From Pseudomonadota bacterium (GTDB taxonomy: Bacteria > Pseudomonadota > Gammaproteobacteria > Steroidobacterales > Woeseiaceae): a stretch of 32,106 nucleotides of DNA. The notes under the pieces were generated by a model. The model was not told where the DNA came from. It was given only the letters and a program-made list of their open reading frames with translations, and ran no database searches. Where the stretch lies: contig JADFNV010000031.1 in NCBI GenBank assembly GCA_022563195.1, positions 1 to 32,106 of the forward strand, read 5' to 3'. Position numbers and translations under genes: made by a program. Positions 20,827-27,279 of the stretch are shown here, in pieces (within the stretch, counting starts at the first letter, position 1; every line of letters begins with the position of its first letter).

Positions 20827-21983
20827 CCCTGCAGATCATCGGGAATTTTGATCTGCGCGGGAAACCATGGCGCTTTACACACAACTGCCTGTCGCTCGCC
20901 ATGAGGTGTAGTTAACGTCAGCCCAGTGCCGATACTCGAATATTCGACCAGCACATTCGCCCAGCCGATATTTTTCTTCAGCCTCGGTGAGTACATACAA
21001 CGCGTGACGTGCCCTACCTTTTCAGAATCATTGCTAACCGTCCAGAACGCATCGTTACCGTCGTGAAGCGGATCACCATCTATCTCCACCCCAATCAATT
21101 TCCGTTGCGGTCCCGCAGCATTGATTTTTTGCAGCGCTGCCTTGCCGATGAATTCGCCAGCTTGATCGAAATCAACAAACTTGCCCATGCCGATGACATA
21201 GGGATTATCGTCAAGCGTGATATCCGAGACATAGGAAAGAAGTCCGCCTTCAATACTTCGCAATGTCGACGGTGTGGTCGGCGCAATTTTGTACGGTTTA
21301 CCCGCATCCATGACTCGCTCCCACAATTGATCGCCATACTGGCCGTCGCGCAGGTACAACTCGTAACCAAGCTCGCCACTCCAGCCCGTGCGCGACACTA
21401 CGAGCGGTATCCCGTTGAGCGTAACCTCTTTGAGCCGATAGTATTTGAGCTCAAGGGCCCAGTCTCCGAACAGGTCCCTCGCGACCAGAGGTGACTTCGG
21501 TCCCTGCAGTTGTAGGGGTGAGACATCGGGCTCGATAACGTTGACGTCCATGTCGCTGTTAACCGACACACCCTTTATCCAGAGCAGCACATCGCTGTCC
21601 CCAGGCGATATCCAGAACAGGTTTTCTTCGATACGCAGCATCACCGCGTCGTTGATGATGCCGCCGTTCTCATCGGTTAGTACTATGTACTGGCATTGGC
21701 CAACATCGCATTTCGACAAATCCCGCGGCGTCAGAAACTGTATGAAACGGAATGCGTCCGGCCCCGAGATCTCAATTTGGCGCTGACAGGTGACGTCCCA
21801 GAGCGTGACATCGTTGACGAGACTCCAATAGTCGCGAACGTTGTCGCCATACGAGGTCGGCATGTACACGTGGTTGTACACGGTAAACGCGACGGCACCG
21901 TAGCGCAGTGTAGCGTCGAAGTACGGAGATTTTCTGACCCTTGGCCCGATCGCGATCAGGGGGGCATTCGAGTCTTCGCTCAT
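20823..21983 (-). CDS. dmdA: DMSP demethylase (DmdA)-like GcvT-family protein
   Basis: A 386-aa tetrahydrofolate-dependent aminomethyltransferase-fold protein. It matches DmdA rather than glycine-cleavage T protein in many places: SPYFDATLRYGA (19-30), VYNHVYMPTSYGD (35-47), LTPRDLSKCDVGQ (84-96), NGGIINDAVMLRIEEN (106-121), EPDVSPLQLQGPKSP (151-165), and SRTGWSGELGYELYLRDG (197-214) with the folate-contacting W201/E204/Y207 region. DmdA moves a methyl group from dimethylsulfoniopropionate to THF, leaving methylmercaptopropionate. GcvT paralogues close to DmdA exist, so activity is a strong guess, not proven. The gene converges on the operon holding a DmdC-type dehydrogenase, MetY and MetA, which supports a DMSP role. 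No strong ribosome-binding site precedes the ATG. Confidence 0.78.
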   Translation of the reverse strand: MSEDSNAPLIAIGPRVRKSPYFDATLRYGAVAFTVYNHVYMPTSYGDNVRDYWSLVNDVTLWDVTCQRQIEISGPDAFRFIQFLTPRDLSKCDVGQCQYIVLTDENGGIINDAVMLRIEENLFWISPGDSDVLLWIKGVSVNSDMDVNVIEPDVSPLQLQGPKSPLVARDLFGDWALELKYYRLKEVTLNGIPLVVSRTGWSGELGYELYLRDGQYGDQLWERVMDAGKPYKIAPTTPSTLRSIEGGLLSYVSDITLDDNPYVIGMGKFVDFDQAGEFIGKAALQKINAAGPQRKLIGVEIDGDPLHDGNDAFWTVSNDSEKVGHVTRCMYSPRLKKNIGWANVLVEYSSIGTGLTLTTPHGERQAVVCKAPWFPAQIKIPDDLQG

Positions 21984-22098
21984 CGGACGTATTCTCTTTT
22001 GCCTGATTTTGAAACTGTCGCAGCTTTACAGATATTCACTTCAGCGTCCACACCAAGCTACACTTCAGCTATATCGATAATCACGACAATAATTAAGA

Positions 22099-22563
22099 AT
22101 GACAAAAAACGACATCCTCGCTGCGCGCACCTGCATTCTGTTGGCAACTTTGTCAATCATATCGACAACAGGGTACGCCCAGGAAAGTGACCTCGTTCTC
22201 ATATCAATTGTGGGCACAAACGATGTGCATGGTGAGTTTCTGCCCAGGCCAAATCGAGGTGGGCTGACGACACTTTCAGGCTATGTATCGAACATACGTT
22301 CGGCCCGCGCGGCTGATGGTGGTGCGGTTCTGCTCATCGATGCCGGCGACATGTGGCAGGGAACGCTTGAATCCAACCTGATAGAAGGTGCCACGATTGT
22401 CGCGGTGTACAATCAGCGGCGTCGCGCGAGTTTCTCCGGAATGCGCGTTTTCGTCGATTGGCTAAGGAATCGCGGCGGGCAGCTTAGCGCGGACCAGTTT
22501 CAGGATGAAAAAAATCGCCGGTGGAATCTTCCTGATTTAATACCGGCGACCTGTTCTTTGTAG
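22099..22563 (+). pseudogene. 5'-nucleotidase N-terminal fragment fused to unrelated sequence
   Basis: The first ~103 codons encode a signal peptide (ILLATLSIISTTGYAQ) and the start of a UshA-type metallophosphatase. Metal motif GTNDVHGEF and the segment LLIDAGDMWQGTLESNLIEG are intact. In real enzymes of 500-600 aa this continues to the GNHE motif; here it breaks after VAVYN (about 22410). It then runs into QRRRASFSGMRVFVDWLRN, which looks like the C-terminal tail of a LysR-type regulator. After that comes the hairpin repeat at 22512, where the frame ends. It is probably a deletion relic joining two genes. Whether the short secreted product is made is unknown. Confidence 0.7.
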
Positions 22564-22619
22564 GATGTGTCCGCCCATGGCGGCTTTATCCGGTTTATGG
22601 CGAATGACGGCGGTGGCGC
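22512..22619. repeat. Two-hairpin dispersed repeat, copy A
   Basis: About 105 bp that recurs in direct orientation at 25927-26029 with roughly 80% identity by eye. It contains a strong stem, TCGCCGGT (22515-22522) pairing with ACCGGCGA (22542-22549). A second stem, CCGCC (22571-22575) with GGCGG (22579-22583), follows, then the conserved run TTATGGCGAATGACGG. Both stems are kept in the other copy although loop bases differ. The 3' part can be read as AHGGFIRFMANDGGGA, reminiscent of a histidine-kinase C-terminus, but the other copy loses that likeness after DGG. Candidate MITE/REP-like element or structured intergenic element. Confidence 0.7.
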
Positions 22620-22642
22620 AAAGTTCTCATTGACGTTTAGCC

Positions 22643-22675
22643 TGCGCCAGGCTAACCAAAATCCAGCCTGGCGCA
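22643..22675. promoter_or_regulatory. Perfect 11-bp inverted repeat just before the sigma factor gene
   Basis: TGCGCCAGGCT (22643-22653) and AGCCTGGCGCA (22665-22675) are exact reverse complements separated by 11 bases. The right arm ends 11 bases before the sigma factor ATG, where the ribosome would load. A terminator is unlikely because no T-run follows. It could be an RNA stem limiting translation of the sigma operon, or a dimeric operator. Confidence 0.55.
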
Positions 22676-22686
22676 TCCAATATGGG

Positions 22687-23223
22687 ATGGTGGCAGTTCT
22701 AAAAAGTCAGGGTGCACCCACCCAGGCAGAGTTTCATGAAGCGATCGGAAATCGGTCCGATCGCTGGTTTTCCGCGTGTCTGAAAATCACGCGCAACCGG
22801 GACCTGGCCGAGGATGCGGTACAGGACGCCCTTCTGAATGCCTGGAACAAACGGCATCAGTTCGACAGTGTTTCGCGCCTCGATACCTGGATTCACCGAA
22901 TTGCGATCAACGCGGCCTTGCAACTGCTCCGTAAGAATCGGCCCGGCGTCTTCGAACCCCTGGAAACCGAAATCGAGGACAACACACAACTGCCGGACCG
23001 CGCGCACACCGATGCGGAGCTGAGCAACAGCCTGTCTGCGGCGCTGAAACATCTAAGTGAAATAGAGCGTGTCTGCTTTGTTCTCAAGCACCTCGAACAA
23101 TGGCGCTTGCGAGAAATTGCGGACGAACTGGACACCAACGTTGGCACAGTCAAGCAGGCCATATTCCACGCTGTACGAAAATTGCGCGTACGCATGGTCA
23201 GCCTGCAAAGCGAGTCACTATGA
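22687..23223 (+). CDS. ECF-type RNA polymerase sigma factor
   Basis: A 178-aa sigma-70 family group 4 protein. Region 2 spans roughly residues 25-85 (RNRDLAEDAVQDALLNAWNK and LDTWIHRIAINAALQLLRK). Region 4 is at ~120-175 (LKHLSEIERVCFVLKHLEQW and an HTH around IADELDTNVGTVKQAIFHAV). It should redirect RNA polymerase to a small regulon. I chose the ATG at 22687. The open frame continues upstream to 22567, but that part runs through the repeat and hairpin and has no family likeness. The stop overlaps the ATG of the anti-sigma-like gene by four bases. ECF factors usually drive their own operon; no matching promoter motif was recognised. Confidence 0.9.
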   Translation: MVAVLKSQGAPTQAEFHEAIGNRSDRWFSACLKITRNRDLAEDAVQDALLNAWNKRHQFDSVSRLDTWIHRIAINAALQLLRKNRPGVFEPLETEIEDNTQLPDRAHTDAELSNSLSAALKHLSEIERVCFVLKHLEQWRLREIADELDTNVGTVKQAIFHAVRKLRVRMVSLQSESL

Positions 23224-23954
23224 ATGACGACACACTGATACTTTATTACTACAACGACGGCCTCGGGGATTGGGAACGACGAGCAATCGAAACTACCCTT
23301 AAAGACGACGCGAATCTGGCGGCGCGCTATGCCGAGCTACGTCAACAACTGCAGCTATGGAGCCAACCGGAATTGCACGCTGTGCCCACCGACATGGTGC
23401 AACGCTGGCATAACAGCATCGACTGCGCCGCTCAACGCGAACACCGGCCGCATCAAAAGCCAACGACTAACTTCAGTTTATTCTCGTTTGCCTGGGGTTC
23501 GGCCGTAACGGCGGCCCTGGCCGTCGGTATCGGCATCGGCGTGTATTTTTCTGGCGGCGAAACGACAGCACCGATCATCGACCCCGACAGGCCCTATGTA
23601 ATGACCACCACTGATGCGGCTGTACCCGGCGCGTTCTCGCGCGGCCTGCAGGTCCACCTGCGGGACACGCGGCGGGAAATCGCCGCAATGCCAGTTGCGA
23701 CCGTTGCAGACCGAACTCTGTTGATCATGCAGATCATTCAGCAAAACCGCACTTTTGAGCGCGCGGCTGACCAGCACAACTCTCAAGGTCTGGCCAGAGT
23801 ACTGCGTGCGTTCGAGCCAATCCTGTTGCGCCTCGCCGCTGATGACATCGCGCCCGAAGATGCGGAAGCGCTGCGCAGACAGTTGGCGTTTGAACTAAAA
23901 GTCATGCTAACCAAACTTGAGCGTGACACATCCAACGACTTACATTCGACATAA
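23220..23954 (+). CDS. Probable membrane-bound anti-sigma factor
   Basis: A 244-aa single-pass inner-membrane protein. The cytoplasmic N-terminus (ILYYYNDGLGDWERRAIETT, then LKDDANLAARYAELRQQL) has the short helical anti-sigma layout but lacks the H-x3-C-x2-C zinc motif. One transmembrane helix lies near residues 88-110 (AWGSAVTAALAVGIGIGVYF). The periplasmic part is helical and charged. Its start at 23220 overlaps the sigma factor stop (ATGA), the usual sigma/anti-sigma coupling. Function is inferred from this arrangement; no named anti-sigma family is claimed. A HEAT-repeat protein gene follows 15 bp after its stop. Confidence 0.72.
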   Translation: MNDDTLILYYYNDGLGDWERRAIETTLKDDANLAARYAELRQQLQLWSQPELHAVPTDMVQRWHNSIDCAAQREHRPHQKPTTNFSLFSFAWGSAVTAALAVGIGIGVYFSGGETTAPIIDPDRPYVMTTTDAAVPGAFSRGLQVHLRDTRREIAAMPVATVADRTLLIMQIIQQNRTFERAADQHNSQGLARVLRAFEPILLRLAADDIAPEDAEALRRQLAFELKVMLTKLERDTSNDLHST

Positions 23955-23969
23955 ACGAGGAACGTGAAC

Positions 23970-24890
23970 ATGTACTACCGTTCAAGAATTATATTCGCAC
24001 TGCTGGCCCTGTTTACGACCGGCACAGGTATCGCGCAAACGAATGAGTCTGATGCGACCGATGCGACGAGAGCGAAGGAAGAGCTGAAGCTCTCCGCGCT
24101 CGAGGCACTGATGATGGCGCCATCCGAGCGCGCATTACCGATTGTCAAGAAAGTTCTGCAGGGAAATAACAGCGACGAGCTAAAAGAGGGCGCACTTTTC
24201 ATCCTGAGCCAGATCGACCTGCCAGAAGCGCAATCCCTGCTGCTCGAATTTGCGCGCAGCGGTAGCGGCGAGCTTCGACTTGAAGCCATTCGCATGATTG
24301 GCATCGGTGGTTATGACGATACGCTCTCCGAATTGTCCTCCCTCTACAATTCGGGCGACACGGATATGAGAGAAGCGGTACTCGAGGCCTACTTGATCGC
24401 CGGCGACAGCGCCGCTGTATACGAGCTTGCCGCAAACACCGACGACGAAGAGTCCTTTGAAGAAGCTGTCTATATTCTGGGCGCGATGGGGGCACGCGAA
24501 GAGCTGAGGAGGCTCCGCAGTCGGGCAGGCATGTCAAAAGCACTTATCGACGCCTATGCGATATCCGGTGACTCCGAGACGCTTCGCGAAATCGCCATGG
24601 ATAGCAGCAATCTCGGGCGACAATTGCAGGCGATCGAGGCCATGGGCATCGTCGGTGGCCGCGAGGTCAATGCCACGCTCGTTGATATTTACCGTAGCTC
24701 CGATTCGGACGACATCAAGGATTCCGCATTAGACGGCTTATTGATTTCCGGATACGACGAAGGTGTGTTGCAACTGTATCGTGACAGCCAGGACATGCGC
24801 GAGAAGCGCGAGCTACTGGAAATGCTGGTCATCATGGGTAGCGATGCGGCTTTCGACGTGATCGATGAGGCGCTTTCGAGCGATCAATAG
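23970..24890 (+). CDS. Secreted HEAT-repeat protein
   Basis: A 306-aa periplasmic protein with a signal peptide (IIFALLALFTTGTGIAQ) and then almost wholly short paired helices of HEAT type. Each unit is ~30 residues (for example ELRLEAIRMIGIGGYDDTL, DMREAVLEAYLIAGDSAAV, LGRQLQAIEAMGIVGGREV). The sequence is very acidic. I chose the ATG at 23970, with GAGG nine bases upstream; the GTG at 23964 is too close to it. It forms an operon with the sigma and anti-sigma genes, so it may be the periplasmic sensor or ligand arm of that system. A partial copy of its C-terminal unit follows at 24908. Confidence 0.85.
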   Translation: MYYRSRIIFALLALFTTGTGIAQTNESDATDATRAKEELKLSALEALMMAPSERALPIVKKVLQGNNSDELKEGALFILSQIDLPEAQSLLLEFARSGSGELRLEAIRMIGIGGYDDTLSELSSLYNSGDTDMREAVLEAYLIAGDSAAVYELAANTDDEESFEEAVYILGAMGAREELRRLRSRAGMSKALIDAYAISGDSETLREIAMDSSNLGRQLQAIEAMGIVGGREVNATLVDIYRSSDSDDIKDSALDGLLISGYDEGVLQLYRDSQDMREKRELLEMLVIMGSDAAFDVIDEALSSDQ

Positions 24891-24907
24891 TGAACCGGAT
24901 CATTCGT

Positions 24908-25015
24908 ATGCGCGGTCTCGCTGCCTTCGCATTGGAGGTAGCCATATCCTGGCTCGTGCTGTCGGGTTCCGATGCCGCGTTCGAATACATTGATCGGCTA
25001 TTGACAGGCGCCTAG
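24908..25015 (+). pseudogene. Relic of a second HEAT-repeat gene (C-terminal tail only)
   Basis: A 35-codon frame ends in LSGSDAAFEYIDRLLTGA, nearly matching the end of the preceding HEAT protein (IMGSDAAFDVIDEALSSDQ), with a stop at the same place. Nucleotides in this part also align (about two thirds identical by eye). It starts only 17 bp after the HEAT gene stop and has no signal peptide or repeat units of its own. Most likely it is the residue of a tandem paralogue whose body was deleted. Confidence 0.6.
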
Positions 25016-25036
25016 CAATATCACAGCTTTACAGTC

Positions 25037-25228
25037 ATGAATGAGGTAACGGAACAGACCGTTCAATGCCCGTACTGTGGTCAGAACATCGATTTACTGG
25101 TTGACCTTTCGGTTCCTCAACAGACCTACATCGAAGACTGTCAGGTTTGTTGTCGTCCTATAATCATCAATGTCGCAGTCGATCTTTATGGCAGCATTGA
25201 TCTAAACGTGACGAATGAAAACGAATAA
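25037..25228 (+). CDS. CPXCG-motif cysteine-rich small protein
   Basis: A 63-aa protein of the CPXCG family found widely in gammaproteobacteria. It has C11-P-Y-C14-G and the second cysteine group C35-QV-C38-C39-RP, with the conserved YIEDCQVCCRPI between them. Four of the cysteines probably form a zinc ribbon. No biochemical role is known to me. It is small, soluble and stands alone after the HEAT relic, so it may have its own promoter. Length is normal for the family. Confidence 0.88.
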   Translation: MNEVTEQTVQCPYCGQNIDLLVDLSVPQQTYIEDCQVCCRPIIINVAVDLYGSIDLNVTNENE

Positions 25229-25236
25229 ACTGAGGT

Positions 25237-25856
25237 ATGAAAAGCACTGTTTGCGGCCTTTTGATCGTCCTCTCGATCGTCATCGCCGATCGCACCGACG
25301 CACACCCCGGCGAGCGAGCGGTCCGCAGTGGCGACCAGCCTGGCGATCGGGACATCTATGTCACGCAACTGGGCCGCATGGGAGCTGACGGCAAAAATCA
25401 ACTGGCTGATGGGTCCTGAACACGGGCGACATCCGGTTGTTGGCTTGGGGACCGGAGGACAATATCTACGTACTTGACGGCCTGATGATCAGGGTAATCG
25501 CACCCGATCATTCGGTACGTACTCTGGATCTCATCCATAGCAATGCCGAAACGGAATTTAGACGCGGCGGCGGGTTGGACGGAGTCATTATTTTCGACAT
25601 GATCGTCGACCCACAAGGACAAATTTTCCTGGCCGACTGGGGCCGTCAAAAAGTACTGCGAATAAGCCCACAAGGCACGGTCAGCCAACTTTACAGCGAT
25701 TCAGGGCACTACGGTCCGGAAGGCCTGTCCTTTCGCGACGGCGACCTTGTCGTGTTCGAATCTCTGCGTCCGCGCGCGAACCAGGGTATCGTGCCGCGGC
25801 TATTGCTGCTCGGGCACAATGGCGAAGTGTCGGTCGTATACGATTATTTCAAGTAG
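25237..25856 (+). pseudogene. Secreted NHL/SMP-30-like beta-propeller gene broken by a frameshift
   Basis: Frame one (from the ATG at 25237) gives a signal peptide, MKSTVCGLLIVLSIV, then DIYVTQLGRMGADGKNQLAD, and stops at 25417-25419. The rest of the protein continues in another frame: WGPEDNIYVLDGLMIRVIAP, DMIVDPQGQIFLADWGRQKV, GPEGLSFRDGDLVVFES, up to 25856. These are propeller-blade strands of the NHL/gluconolactonase kind. A single-base loss around 25407-25418 would explain the break. Even when joined (~205 aa) it is short for a six-blade propeller, so blades have also been lost. The downstream hairpin repeat starts 70 bp after it. Confidence 0.7.
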
Positions 25857-25926
25857 CCGTTGGGATCGTTGGAACTGTAATCGATGGCTTTCGGTTTTTT
25901 CCTTTTGCTTCCAGTCTCAAGACGAT

Positions 25927-26029
25927 AAATCGCCGGTAGAATTTTCCTGACTCGCTGCCGGCGACTTGTTCTGTGTAGAAGATGGCCGCTCATGACGGCT
26001 TAATCCGGGTTATGGCGAATGACGGTGGC
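25927..26029. repeat. Two-hairpin dispersed repeat, copy B
   Basis: Direct-orientation partner of the copy at 22512-22619. Stem one is TCGCCGG (25930-25936) with CCGGCGA (25958-25964). Stem two is GCCG (25985-25988) with CGGC (25996-25999) around a TCATGA core. The tail TTATGGCGAATGACGGTGGCG is shared. A 41-codon frame from the ATG at 25982 to 26107 runs through it (MAAHDGLIRVMANDGG...), with no recognisable product. The remaining bases between the propeller relic and the cell-wall hydrolase show nothing else. Confidence 0.7.
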
Positions 26030-26115
26030 GAGTATCTGCTATACCCGCAGGAGCCGCTGCTCAAGTGTTACGATGGCGAGATGCCGCTACCCGTTGCCGA
26101 CGGTTAGCTCAGACA

Positions 26116-26580
26116 CTATCGATAGAAAATGTGATTTCCAATTCGGGCGGTTCGAACTCGCATCCGCGTCCACGGCACCGGAATACTTTTATTGTGATAG
26201 AACAATGCTCCGTTAGTAGGATCTCGCGGAGGGTCGACCAATAGCTCGGCTGCGATGATTCGCGCCCTTGTCCAACTGTTTCGATCTCGCGGCCGGTCGC
26301 TCTTGCCGTCACACCACCACGAAAACTGACAAGGGCGCCGCTGGCCGCCCTGATATACAACGTCGCAAGGAGTCGCTGGAAAATGCTCACTTCGAGCGCG
26401 ATTGAGTATGGTCCAGCCGACAGCAATCATACCTTGGCGACCTTCTCCTCTTGCCTCCCAATAAATCGCAAGCGCGAGACACTGTTGCTCGTCCTGCAAG
26501 CTTCGTGCATCAACGTCTTTCGCGTATAGCGACGCCAGAATACAAAGCAATCCAGGCAATATTGTACGACCCACACTCAT
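26116..26580 (-). CDS. Secreted cell-wall hydrolase (SleB / Hydrolase_2 family)
   Basis: A 154-aa exported protein with a signal sequence (TILPGLLCILASLYAKDVDA) followed by a Hydrolase_2 domain. The active-site glutamate is E42 in LALAIYWEARGEGRQGMIAV. Also present are the family's VILNR-like strand (GWTILNRARS), QFSWWCDGKSD and the final ALFYHNKSI. Members cleave peptidoglycan. I chose the ATG at 26580 because GGAGG lies five bases before it; the longer frame to 26664 has no support. It is the only minus-strand gene in the right block and is flanked by repeat B and the PA2779-type promoter region. Confidence 0.85.
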   Translation of the reverse strand: MSVGRTILPGLLCILASLYAKDVDARSLQDEQQCLALAIYWEARGEGRQGMIAVGWTILNRARSEHFPATPCDVVYQGGQRRPCQFSWWCDGKSDRPRDRNSWTRARIIAAELLVDPPRDPTNGALFYHNKSIPVPWTRMRVRTARIGNHIFYR

Positions 26581-26742
26581 ATCGTCCTCCATACAGCCAA
26601 AGCACTGCAATTTCAGTTGCGAACTGGTGGAGAATATTTTGATGTATACGACATGAACGAACACTTAATCGCGATCGACCACAACGATTGCAGGTGATTG
26701 CCCGAATAAGCAAGAGGTTATGTTAAAAAAATTGTCGCTAAC

Positions 26743-26758
26743 TGTGATAGCTATCACG
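26743..26758. promoter_or_regulatory. CRP/Vfr-like binding site
   Basis: TGTGATAGCTATCACG matches the CRP half-sites TGTGA-N6-TCACA in nine of ten bases and contains a perfect 14-bp palindrome (26744-26757). Its centre is 61.5 bases before the predicted start of transcription for the PA2779-type gene, the classical class I activating position. It could instead bind another member of the CRP/FNR family. Confidence 0.6.
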
Positions 26759-26776
26759 TCTATTCGGCGCGCCGCA

Positions 26777-26805
26777 TTGCTAGTCTGTCAACTGAAAGGT
26801 AATTT
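26777..26805 (+). promoter_or_regulatory. Putative sigma-70 promoter of the PA2779-PA2778 pair
   Basis: TTGCTA (26777-26782), a 17-base spacer and TAATTT (26800-26805) form a weak promoter, as expected for one needing an activator. The predicted transcript starts near 26812 and has a ~72-base leader ending in GAGGTGCAGTA before the ATG. The rest of the 303-bp space back to the hydrolase gene shows only an AT-rich tract at 26722-26733. Confidence 0.35.
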
Positions 26806-26883
26806 TGGGTCGTTTATCAGTGGACTAAGTGCAGTAGGCTGATTATCCGTTGTTATCTACGATTACGAATATGAGGTGCAGTA

Positions 26884-27270
26884 ATGCTGATTTTCCGGGG
26901 CACGCGCATTTGCGTTCTTGCGATTTCGGTCTGCTTGACTAGCCTGCCGATGATACAACCTGCCAGTGCGGCAGTTATATCGACCGAGACCGCGATAGAG
27001 ATGGCCGAGCGACAAGGCCGCATTGATCACATCAACGAGGTTCTAGCCAGAGAGTCCGTACAGAGTACGCTGATTCGGTACGGAGTCGATCCGGTCGACG
27101 CCAGTGCACGCGTTGATGCGTTAAGCGATGCGGAGCTGCAAACGCTGGAGCAGCAGTTGGAGCAACTTCCGGCTGGCGGTACCGGAGTTGTCGAAGTGGT
27201 TGGTATTGTAACGATAGTACTCATTATTCTGGAATTACTCGGTGTAACGAACTTCTTCAGCGAATTCTAA
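26884..27270 (+). CDS. PA2779-family protein
   Basis: A 128-aa small membrane protein recognised as the PA2779 family. A signal sequence (ICVLAISVCLTSLPMIQPASA) is followed by a helical, charged middle that carries the conserved RVDALSDAELQTLEQQLEQL. It ends in a C-terminal transmembrane helix (VVEVVGIVTIVLIILELLGV) and a short tail, NFFSEF. Function is unknown to me. It is regularly found directly before the PA2778-type cysteine peptidase gene, as here (9-bp gap), so the two probably act together at the envelope. A GAGGT ribosome-binding site lies seven bases before the ATG. Confidence 0.88.
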   Translation: MLIFRGTRICVLAISVCLTSLPMIQPASAAVISTETAIEMAERQGRIDHINEVLARESVQSTLIRYGVDPVDASARVDALSDAELQTLEQQLEQLPAGGTGVVEVVGIVTIVLIILELLGVTNFFSEF

Positions 27271-27279
27271 GTCGACATC

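Noticed and set aside
22567..22686. Histidine-kinase C-terminus encoded before the sigma factor
   Set aside because: AHGGFIRFMANDGGGAKFSL looks like an HATPase tail, but the same DNA occurs in repeat B where the likeness ends at DGG, and the upstream bases form hairpins with stops.
22512..26029. Composite transposon flanked by the two repeats
   Set aside because: No transposase, no terminal inverted repeats of insertion-sequence type and no target duplication are visible.
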